Below are positions 14,994 through 27,000 of a stretch of 39,922 bases of DNA, in pieces (position 1 is the first letter of the stretch; each line of letters opens with the position of its first letter). The notes beneath the pieces were generated by a model, which worked only from the letters and a program-made list of their open reading frames with translations, was not told where the DNA came from and made no database searches. Source of the stretch: an uncultured Clostridia bacterium. Its GTDB lineage: Bacteria; Bacillota; Clostridia; Christensenellales; Aristaeellaceae. Both the position numbers and the translations under genes were made by a program. The DNA is taken from assembly GCA_947166705.1 (NCBI GenBank), contig CAMVFE010000020.1, positions 1 to 39,922 of the forward strand. Direction: 5' to 3'.

Positions 14994-15016
14994 TCGCGAT
15001 CGCGGAGGGAAAAAGC

Positions 15017-18000
15017 ATGGCAAATCAATTGAATCCGGGCGGGATCACCTTTTCTTCCAAGGGGAACGCGGGGACCGGGGGAATCACCTTCGGCCAGAAA
15101 AAATTTGGGTCGAACACGTTCGGCCAGGGGGGCGGCGCAAGCCGTACCCCCATCGTTCGTTTGGAGAACCTGGACGAGGAGCGCCAGAAGATCTGGATCG
15201 GCGCCTACGACGAGTACAAGAAAAACAACGAGCAGGGGGAAATGGACGAGGAATCCTGGGAGAGGGAGGCGCAGCTTTTTGCGCAGGACAAGCTGTTTTC
15301 CTGGGAAAATGAGAACCAATACCCTCTGCTGGGCGGCCTGGGCGAGGCGGGCAAACAGCTGGAGAACCACCCGTGGAAGCCGTCCATCCTGATCGAGGAC
15401 CTGCCGGACGAACTGCAGCGCGTCTATCTGGACGAATATGACAAGCGCAAAGCAGACGGCGCGGACGAAATGCTGTCCCAGCAGGCGGCGCAGGAGGCCG
15501 TCATCCACCAGTATACCGGCGACCCGGCGGAGAACGCTTACCAGCAGGTGCTCCAGGAACAGCTGGAGATCGCCGGCTTCACCATGGACGAGTACAACAG
15601 CTTCCCGGATGACGATAAGAAAGCCCTGCGGGACGCTTACGAAAACGGCGTCAGCGCCGTGGACAGCGTGGCGGCCTACCTGTTCAACAACAAAGCGCTC
15701 TTGAAGTTCCGCAGCGGCACAGCGCTGAAGGAAGGGCTGGCGAAAAGAGATGAGCGCCAGCAGGGCTATGACGCGCTGATCGACGAATACAGCAAAGAAC
15801 AGAGCGCCATCGGCGTACCCGTAGAACAGGTGCTGGGGATGAAGGACGGCGCCCTGAACCGGGAATACGACGCAGAGAACGAGCAGATCATGCGCGACGC
15901 CCTGGAGAAGCTGGGCGTGCGCCGGCAGGAATGGAGCGACCGCTACGATCTGGAGCAGGAATATTACAACCAGACCGGCGTGACGGCGGAGGAGCTGGAG
16001 GGCGCCCTGAATTACCAGAACCGGCAGCTGGAGGAAGAGAACGCCGGCTGGACGGACGTGCAGCGGGAAGTGGACGAAACAATCCGGCGGGGCGCGAAGC
16101 AGTACCGCGATACGGCGCTCGTGCGCCAGGTGATGGAGGACAGGATCGCGCAGGAGGAGGCTGCGCTCAACGCCATGCTGGACAGCAGCATGCCCACGGC
16201 GGACAGGCTCAAGGCGCTGGAGGGGTCCAGGTTCGCAGCCGCCAACCAGGGATATTCAGAATTTGGAGCGTTTAACCCGCTGGCGCTTCAGGGCGAGGCC
16301 ATGCCGGCTCTGACGCAGAAAGACCTGGAAAAATACCTCAAAAACCCGGATGAATACGTATACGAGTTCCGCGAATACATCCAGAGCATGAAGGACCAGC
16401 TGGCCGTCTTCAACGGAGAAATGACGGAGGAGCAGCGCGTGGCCGCGCAGCAGGCCAGGAAGGACGAGCGGGACCAGGCCAAGCAGGACGCTGTATACCA
16501 GAATCTTTCCGACCGCTACCGGCAGACCGGAGGAGATCCGGACGCGGCGGCGGAGGAGGCGATGCGCCGCAGGAATGATAACGCCTATTCCGTATACATG
16601 GAGTTTTCCAATCCGGAATTCAAGCGCGCCATGGATAGCATCGGCGTGACGCAGGAGCAGTTCGCCAGGATGCGGGACGAGGAGCAGGAGATGCTCCGGA
16701 AGGTGTACCGGGAAGGCCCTGGGGCGCTGCGGAATTTCCAAATGATGTATTTCCGGGACGGCGAGGACATCCTTGCGCAGCGCGGGGAGCGGGACGATAC
16801 CGCGGAAGGCGTGATGCGGGAGGGCATCTACGAATACAACAAGGAAAACAGCCCGGCGGAGCTGTACAATAAGGCAAAGCAGCGCGAGCTGGAGCTGGAG
16901 AAACAGCTGAGAAGCATGCATCCCATGCTCCCCGGCTATGACAAAGAAAAGGCGCAGCAGCTGCAGGCTGAGTACGAAGAAGCGAAAAAGGAAACGGCGG
17001 AAGCGTATAAACATACCCTGGGCTATAACGTGCAGCATTTGCCGGAAGCTGTCGGAAATCTGGCGCTGGGCATGGGCGAGAACATCGCTGCCGGCGTGCT
17101 GGGCAACGTGGAGAGCACGCTTTCATTCATGCGCACAGTGTCGGAAGTGCTGCACCTGGAAGATGCGGCGGAATGGGCGACGTATGGCATCGACAAACTG
17201 CTGTACGGCGAAGAAAGAGCCAACCAGAAGCGTGATACGCGGCAGGCGTTATTTAAAGCGTTCGGGACCCCAACACAGTGGACCACGGACAACAGCTTTG
17301 TCGATTTTACACGCGGCCTGATCGGGAACCTTCAGAGCGACGCAACGCAGCGTGGCAATGAAAAGGCAATCCCACAGCTGACCGACCTGATCCGCAACTT
17401 TAACCCGCAGATCGACCAACAGACAGCAGAAGCGGCAGCAAAAACGGTTGTCGAAAAGATGGCGTACAGCGGCAGCGAAAACTTCGGCCATATGGTCCCA
17501 AGCATGCTGATGATGTGGGCGTCCGCGGGCCTTGGAGCCTGGACAGGGCCGGCGGAAATCGGCACAGACAGCATGATCAAACATTTCGGGAAGTCTGCCC
17601 TGGAGGCGATGAAAACCCCGGGCTTCCTGCAGATTTTCATGGACGAAACCGGCCGCTATTACCAGGAGCAGCTGGCCGATCTGGGCGATAAGATGACGGA
17701 CGCGGACCGCTGGGCGGCGCTTGTGGTCGGCTGGTTCAACGCAGTGGTCGAATACCGCGAGACGGCGCTGGGCGTGCAGTTCCAGAGCATTGCCAGCGGC
17801 AGGGTGCCGCTGAACTTGAGAACTTTCGTCGGAACAATGGTCGGTGAAACCAGCGAGGAGCTGCGGCAGCTGGCCTATCACGACATCGGTGAAAACTTCG
17901 CGGACATGATCAGCGGCCGTGCTGTCCGGCACGAGCTGGACAACAAGGATTATGAGGACCTCTTTTACTGGGCAAAATATCTGGACACAGCGAAGGACAC

Positions 18001-21000
18001 CATGCTGTCCACCGCCGGCATGACGGCGATCCAGGGCGGCGTGAACCGGTTTACCAGCGCGGTGCAGGCCGTCCAGAACGGCACGGCGACCCAGGAACAG
18101 CAGGACGACGTCGTGCGCCTGGGCGTCATGGCGGACGAAGCAAACCTGCTGGGACAGGACGTGCAGAACAACCCAGGCGAAGATCAGCAGCACGCCGCCT
18201 TCGCCGAGGGGCTGGGGCAGACGCAGGGGCAGCAGCAGGGGCAGCGGCAGACGGCGGCGCCGTCCCCGACACAGGCGCAGGTGGAGCAGGCGCAGAACGA
18301 GCAGGAGCTGCGGGAGATCTACCTGGGCGCCCTGCAGAAAACCGGCGTGGATCCGCTGACCATCCAGATGATGCGGGAGGCGCCGACCCCGGAGGCCGTC
18401 CAGCAGATCATGAGCACCATGCGTGCCCAGCAGGACCAGCGGGACACCGAACAATTTGAAACCAGGCTGCGCGAGCTGCAGGACAACCCGGAGCAGATCA
18501 ACCAGCTGACGCAGGAGCACCAGCAGCAGGAGGAGCAGAAACAGCGGGAGCGCCAGACGCAGGACGAGGCGCTGCGGCAGGCCCGGGAGGAGGCGGACCA
18601 GCGCGCGCGCCAGCGGGCGGAGCAGAAGGAAGACGAAATCCAGGAAGCCAGGGCGCGGGAGCTGACCCAGGCGGACGAGGAGCTGGCCCGGCAGATGGAG
18701 GCCGACCGGGAAGAGGCCAGAGCAGCGGAGGCCGAGGAGGCAGGCGAACAGCAGGCCGTCGAGGGAGCCGCCGCCAGGCAGCGGGAAGATGAGGCGAGGG
18801 CTGCGGAGCAGGAGCGGATCCGAAATGGATACGGGGACTTGATCGCGGAATACAAGGCAGGCAGGATCACCCTGGATACCCTGCGCCAGCGCTATGAGGA
18901 ACTGGTGAACAACAAAACGCAGGAACAGGAAACCGAGAACGAAGCCCGCGCCGCGGAAGCGGAGGAAGCCGCCGAGCAGGAGGACGTGGAGGCAGAGGCT
19001 ACCCGGCAGCGTACCGAGAACGAAGCCCGCGCCGCGGAAGCGGAGGAAACCGCCGAGCTGGAAGAAGTGGAGGCAGAGGCCACCCGGCAGCGCACCGAGG
19101 AGGAAGCCCGCGCCGCCGAGCGCGAGGAAGCCGCCGAGCAGCCGGCCGAGATGACGCTGGAGCATAAGCGCGCGCGCGCGGAGGAGCTGAGGAAGCGGAT
19201 CCGGGAGTTTGACGCCAGATGGAAAGGGAAACTGGAACAGAATAATCAGCTGGCCGAAAAATGGCAGGAAGCGGCAGACGCGATGGACGCAGCCCTGGAA
19301 AATGACCAGACTGACCCCAGGACGATGAAACAGCTGGAAAAGAGATTAAAAAAGGCCGAAGCGGATGTCAACCGCTTTAAAAAAAGATACAGCGCATTTT
19401 ATGACAGAATCGATGAGATGAACGGCTATTGGAATGAGCTGCAGCAGCTGGAAAACGAAATCGACGAAGAAGAGACCCGTCAGGAAGCGCTGAAGCGCAT
19501 GCGCGAAGCGGAAGCCGAGGAAGCCGCCGATCAGCAGACCGTGGAGACAGAAGCGAACCGGCAGCGGACAGAGGATGAGGCCAGGGCCGCGGAAACCGAG
19601 GAGGCCGCCGATCAGCAGGAGGTGGAGGCCGCCGCGCGTCAGGCCCGGGACGAGGCCAACGCCCGCCGCGGGGAAATCAAAAAGCAGTTCAAGGCCAAGG
19701 CCAGGGAATACAGCCGGCTGGAGGCCGAGCTGGATCGCGCGCAGAAATCGCTGAAGCTGGCAAAAGACAACGCCCGCGGCGGCAACGTGGTCAATCAGCT
19801 CCAGAAAAAGGCGGACGACGCGCAGGCGGCCATCGACCGTTTCACGAGGAACAATCCTGATTTTGCCCGGGAGCAGAACGAGCTGGACGACCTGGAGGAG
19901 ATCGCCGAAACGCTGGAAAACCCGTCGGAGGACGCGGCTGTCCGCCAGGAAGCGCTCCGTCGCCTGCGTGAGAAAGAAGATGGGATCCAGAGCCAGCTGC
20001 GCGACGAACAGGCCGCGGAGGCGGAAGAGGCAGAAGCACGGACGCTGGCGGAGGAGCAGCGCGCAAACCGGGAGCAGTACGCGCAGGACGAGGAGGCGAA
20101 GAAGGAAGACCTGCGCCGGGCGAACGAGCAGGGCGAGCGGGAAAACGCCCGTCAGGCCGAGCGCGAGGAGGCCAGGGAGCAGCTGGACGTGGAAGGCTTT
20201 GCGCGGATGCGCAGGCGCATGGAGGAAGCGAAAAAGAAGGCCCAGGAGTATGAGGAGAAATGGGGCCCTCAGATCAAGGAGCACAACCGGCTATACGACA
20301 GGCTGAGCGACGCGGCCGCCGAGCTGAAGCACGCGATTGACAAAGACGTCAATGACACGAAAACAATTGACCGGCTGGAAAAGGAATACAAAAAACGCGG
20401 AAATGAATACAAGCGGTTCATAGATAAAAACCGCGAATTTTCAGAAGCGCGTGACATGGCAAATGAAACCTGGAAAGAGATCGACGGGATCGAAAAGGAG
20501 CTCGAAGGGTATCAGTCCAGACTGAATGAACTGGAGCGCCTGCGCGACGAAAGGAGGGCCGCCCGCCAGGCCGAGCGCGACGAGGCCGGGGAACAGCAGT
20601 CCGTGGAGGACGAGGCCGCCAGGAGGCGCAGGGAGGAAGAGGCCAGCGCCGCCGAGCGCGAGGAGGCAGACGAGCGGGCCTGGGCGCTGAGCGGGCTGGA
20701 GGAGACGCCGGTTAACCGTCCTTCCGAAGGGCCGGAGGGCGAGACCAGGCCGGAAACACAGGAGACGGAACCCAGGGCCGAGGAGACCCCGGCGGTGGTC
20801 ACCCCGCAGGAGCCGGAGACGGAACCCAGGGCCGAGGAGGAACCGACGGCCATCACCCCGGAGAACAAGGGCACGGAGACGCCGGAGGAGGAGCAGAATC
20901 CGAAGGCGCCCGAGAACCCGGCCACGGCCACCCCGGAGAACCCACAGGCGGAAACGCCGGAGACGGAGCCGGCCAAAGAGATCCCGACGGAAGCGACCCC

Positions 21001-24000
21001 GGAGAACCCGGCGACGGAGACACCGGAAGCGGAGCCGACCAAAGAGACCCCGACGGAAGCGACCCAGGAGAACCCGGCGACGGAGACGCCGGAAGCGGAG
21101 CCGACCAAAGAGACCCCGACGGAAGCCACCCCGGAGAACCAGGCGACGGAGACACCGGAAGCGGAAACCCAGAAGACGGAGCCCAGGGCCGAGGAAACCC
21201 CGACGGAGGCGACGCCTGAGGAAACGGACGAGCAGCGGCGGCAGAACGCGAAGCAGATCGCCCAGAATTACGGATTCCATTTTCTCGACAATAACCAGTC
21301 TTCGACGCCCAGGGCGGGCGTCAACATGCGCTCCTGGTCCGGATCAGCGCGGACGGGGACGGCGCAGATCCAGTACAAGAACAGCGGACGCACGGCGATG
21401 ATCGACCTGGCGGATCTCAAGTCCATCGACGAGTGGGGCAAGCGCAGGGGCGTGGCCATCGTCGTCGATCACAGCCTGCAGAACGGACGCGTCAACGGCG
21501 AGTACCGACAGGGCGAGGGGCTGACCGTCCACATCGCCCAGGACGCGGAGAACCCGCTGCGCACGGTGTTCGGCCATGAGCTGTACCACGCCATCGCCGC
21601 CACCAACGCGCGGGCCGCCGCGAGGATGCAGCAGGCATGGCTGGACTACGCCCAGCGCGCCGGCCTGGACATGACCCACGAGGTAGAGAAGCTCAAAACC
21701 CAGTACCGGGAGCATGGCTTCGCGGTGCCATCAGACAGCGTGCTGCGCGAGGAGGTCGTCGCCGACAGCCTGTACGACGTCATCGGCGACCAGCGGACCA
21801 TCCAGGTCCTGGCCGCACAGGACCGCGGCCTGGTGCAGCAGATCCGGAACTTCGTGTCCAAGGTGATGCAGGATATCCGGGCGATCACATCCAAGTACGC
21901 GGACCGCAACGCCGGCGCGCGGATGCTGCGGGACACCGAGGGCGCCATGCAGGCCATGCGCGACATGATCGACCAGGCGCTCAAGGAAAGCGAGCCGGTG
22001 GTCAAAAGCAAGCAGGCGGTCAAAGCCCTGGGGGAAAACGGCGTGATGACGAAGCGCTACCAGGACCGGATGGAAAAGGCGTCCAACCGTCAGGAGGCGA
22101 ACCGGGCCACCCGGCAGCTGGCGCAGGACCTGCTCAGAAGGATGGGCGTGGAGGCAAGCGAAGAGAACGTCCGGAACCTTCTGGGCGCGGCCCTGGACTT
22201 CAACGCCAACGGAAAGACCATGTCCTGGGCGCTACAACGCGCGGGCTTTGAGCGCGTGCAGATGGACGCGGAGATGAACCGGGCGTTCGGGATGCTGGCC
22301 AAGTACATGGACAGCATCATCGGCCAGGACACGAAGGGATACATGGACCTGATGAAGGGCGAGACGGAAACGCAGGAACAGCAGAAGCCGCAGAAACCCA
22401 GGGAACCGGCCGTGCGGAAGCTCAAGCGCGGGGATGATGTGAAGCTGTCGCTGAAGACGACGGCGGCACAGGACGCCGCGTACATGGAGGCCGTGGAGAA
22501 AGGGGACATGGAAACGGCACAGGAGATGGTGGACGAGGCGGCGAAGGACGCGGGGTATAATGTGCGCGCATATCATGGTACTCCGGTAAGTTTTACAACG
22601 TTTGACAAAAAAACACAAGGCAATAACTATTGGCAATCTGAAGGGTTCTTCTTTTTCACAAATAAAAAAAAGACCGCTGAAAGTTATGCTGGCGCTCAAG
22701 GGTATGTAATGCAATGCTTCATAAAATTAGATAGCCCTTATACAGTAAACGCGCCGAACGCAATTCATCCTGTACAGTTTTATGACGCTCATACTGAAGA
22801 TATATTAAGCGAGGTGAGAGCGGGAGAATATGATGGTTTTGTTATAACAAACGGTGGTGAATACAAAAATAATACTGTTTATGGAGTATTAGAACCAAAC
22901 CAAATCAAATCCGCTGATCCTGTAGTCTACGACGACCAGGGCCGGGTGATCCCGCTGTCCGAGCGGTTTGACCCGTCGAAGGAGGACATCCGGTGGAGTC
23001 TCAAGGACACTGCCACCGTAGAGCAGGACGCCGCGTACATGGAGGCCGTGGAGCGCGGGGACATGGATACGGCGCAGGAGATGGTGGACCGGGCGGCGAA
23101 GGCGGCGGGGTATGATCCGAGCGTAAAGCTGTACCACGGAACAAATCGGAATGGATTCACCGTGTTCAATACGGACGCCATATTCACGACGACGAACCAG
23201 ATCGTGGCTTCCGGCTATGCGAACAAAAGCCTGAACGGAGGGACCGAATTCCGGGCGGTGGAAGACAACGGCAACTCGGACATCATCATCAAAAACGCGG
23301 AGAATGTCCTGAACAGGAAGTTTACCTACGAAGGAGACGGAAGATACAGGGAAGAAAACCACAAGGACACAATCTCCGAAAAGGATCTGAAAGCGTGGAT
23401 CGGTGAAGCAAGCCGGAACGGCGTATACGAAGGATACGGCAGACTGGGCAGCGATCCGCTGATCATCGACGCGAAGGGCGCGTCCTGGAAGAACATCCAG
23501 GTGGGAAGACGGACGCTGAGTACAGACCAGATTGTGAACGCAGCGAAAAAGAGCGGATATACTTCCGTTGTCATCAAAAATGTGATGGATCCGGCGAACG
23601 TAGACCAGATCGGTGACGACTATATCTTCTTTGAATCCAACCAGTTCAAAACGTCGGAACCGGTGACCCACGACGGCCAGGGCAGGGTGATCCCGCTGTC
23701 CGAGCGGTTTGACCCGTCGAAGGAGGACATCCGGTGGAGCGCGAAAGAAAGCATAACGCCGGAAGAAGCGGAGAAGCTGCAGAAGGAACTGGCGGACAAG
23801 ACCAAAGCGGTGGACGACCTGACGGAACGGCTGACGAAGCAGGCGGAGGAGATCAAGCGGCTGCGGAAGCAGGGGCAGCAGGTGCGGGACCAGCAGACGG
23901 AGAACCTGCGGAACCTGACGCAGCAGCTGAACCTGGCCATCGCCGGGCAGCTGGAAGCGGAACACCGGCTGGAGGTGGCCGGGCTGGAAATCAGCAGCGA

Positions 24001-27000
24001 CCGGAACGTGATCCAGAACCTGCGGGCGCAGAAGAACGAGTACCAGCGCAAGTACGAAGAACAGAAGGCGGAGAACCGGCGGGAGTTCAGCGCGTGGAAG
24101 CATGATTACCGGGAAAGCAGGCAGCAGGCCGAGCGCCGGGAGAAGAACCTGAAGAACATCAACAAAGCGGCGGTGGATCTGAACCGCATGATCGAGCACC
24201 CGAGTAAAAAGAAGGGCTATGTGCCGCAGGAGATGATGGAGGCGGCCCGGGTGATGGCGGACGCCGTGAACGCAGGCCGCGGCATGCAGGACGCGATGGA
24301 GAGCTTCGCGCGGGCGATGAGCCTGGCCAAGTACGACGAGGGCCAGTGGCAGGGATTCAGCGTGGCTACCCAGGCTTATGTCCAGGAGGCGCTGAACGTC
24401 ATGGAGGAGGCACGGCAGAAAAACGGCGGTGAGGCGGAGTTGACCAGGAACTTAAAACCGGAGGACATTGACATCATCGCAGCGGCCGTACAGGGCGTTG
24501 TGCACGACATACGGACCGCCGGGCAGCTGATCGGACAGGAGCGGGCCAGGGACGCGCAGGAAGAAGCGGCCGAGGCCATCCGGGACGCGAACAAGCACCC
24601 GCGGGTCAAGAAAGGCGCAAAAGAACTGGCGCGGCTGTTCTTCATGAACCAGACCAACCCGAAGACCATGTTCGATGTGCTGGACGGCGGGCGGAATACC
24701 GTCTGGGGACGCATGGGGGATGAGATGCAGGGAGCGCAGCGGAAGTGCGAGTTCAACCTGATGAAATACGAAAAGGTCTTTAACCCCCTGCTGGAAGGAA
24801 AGGACAACGCAAGGAAGTACAAGCGGTTCACCGGGAAGAACGCAGTGCTGATCGAGACCGGGATGGCCCTGCTGGATGAAAACGGGGAACCGACAGGAAG
24901 GAACGCCGAGATCAGCCACGCGCAGTTGTGCTCGCTGTATATGAACCGGCACATAGCGGAAAACCTGGAAGCCATGCGGGTGCAGCAGACGGACGAGCAG
25001 ATCATGAAGAACGGGGAAAGGTACCAGATGTCCGTCCCGGACGCGGAACTGCTGAAGAAGGGCAAGCTGAAGGAAGCCGTGCAGCACAGCCACCGGGTAA
25101 TCATGACGCTGTCGGAGATCGACACGCTACTGGAAGAAATGACGGATTACGACAAGAAATTCTGCGAAGCGTGGCGGGAAGCGGCGAAAATCTGGCGGGC
25201 GGACCTGAACGAGGCGAGCAACAAACTGGTAGGTTTTGACATCGCCAGGGTGGACGATTACTTCACCATCACCCGCGACCAGAATTACGTAAACGGCAAC
25301 TTTGAATCCGTAGTTGTGGACAACCGGATCGCGAACATGGGCATCACGCATGAACGCGTCAAATCCACCAAGCCGGTGGTGCTGATGCCGATCGTGGACA
25401 TGATCAAAAAGCAGAATGCGGATGTTTCCGTATATTCGGGGTGGGCGGTCGCCATGCGCGACTTCCAGACGCTGTATTTCTCCAACGCGGCGGGATATGA
25501 CACCAGCTTCCGGGAGGCTATCATCCGGAACTTCGGAAGCCAGATGGCACAGTACTTTGAAGACCTGGCCAGGGACATCAACGGGGACGGCAAGGTGCGG
25601 AACACGGTCATCGACGCGCTGCGGTCCAACATCGCAAAAGGTTTGCTGGCCGGAAACATGGCCGTCACCGTGAAGCAGGCGGCGTCCATCGCCAACGCGA
25701 TCGGCGTACTGGATCCGGACTGCGTGATGAAAGCACTGCCATACTATGCGACCCTCAAAAAGATCAATGCGGAAAAGCTGAGCGAGTACACGGCGGCGTT
25801 CTACATGCGTCAGACCGGCACGATGGCCAGCCTGGAAGCGAACGCGAACCGGGAGAGCATGGCTGCGAAGGGCGTGTACGCGGCGCTGGATACGATCCGG
25901 GCGATGGATGAAGCGACGACGAGGGTACTGATCAAGGCGTGCGAATTCCAAGTACAGAAGAACAACCCGGAGATGGAAGTCGGATCGGACGCGTACTGGA
26001 AGGAAGTGGCAAAAAAATACGACCCGGTGATCGAGGAAACGCAGCCTTCCAGTGGCGTCATGCAGAAAAACCCGCTGCAGAGGAACAAGAGCACGGCGGT
26101 GCAGGCCATGATCATGTTCCGGACGCAGCTGTGGAAGAACCTGAACCGGGTCATCAAGGTGACCAACGACGTAGGCATGGCCAGGGAAATGCTGAAGGAA
26201 AACCCAAACAGCGAAGAGGCAAAGCAGAACCTGAAGGCCAAGCAGCGCACTATGGCCCTGACGATCAGCGGCCAGGTAGCATCCGCTGTCATGATCGCTG
26301 TGCTGAATATGCTTGGAAAGATGCTGCTGCACAAGACGGACGACTACAAGGACGAAAAGGGCGACATCACGATGGAAGCCGCCGGCGGCAGGCTGGCGAA
26401 GGATACCATCAGCAGCATGGCCGGCATGGTGCTGGGCGGCAGCGAACTGTTCGACTTTATCAACGGTGTGACCGAAGGAAAAGCGCCGTATGACATCGAG
26501 GCGGTGGGCGTCAGCACGATCAACGACCTGCAGCAGAACCTGTTCGGCGTGATCAACGCGGGCGACACGCTGGCGGACAGCAGCCTGAGCGCAGGGGAAA
26601 AGGTAGAGAAGCTGAGACCGCGGGTATGGAAACTGGCGGGAACCATCGGGGAACTGTTCGGCGCGCCTGTCAATAACATCCGGAACCTGCTGGACGGCCT
26701 GATCGCAAACGGCAAGGACCTGGCTGCGGGGAAACCGCTCAGCTTTGAATCGGCCGGGTGGGATTTCCTGGGAGCAGCCAGGGGCAGAAATACCAGCAAC
26801 GCCGACGTGGCCGGGTACATCGCCAGGGCCATGGCCAGCGGGGATACCGCGGAGGCGGAGCGGCTGTACAACGGGCAGCTGGCCCAGGGGAAAACGTCGG
26901 AGTCCATCAATACCGCCATCGCCAATTGGCAGAAGGCGAACATCCCGCAGATCCGGCAGGCCGCGGAGGCCATCGAGATCAGCGGCGACATCGACCTGTA

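Noticed and set aside
17249-19165. Long minus-strand open frame (638 codons) opposite the giant gene
   Set aside because: Shadow of the GC-rich coiled-coil region; the product is a Leu/Gly/Arg-rich string without domains.
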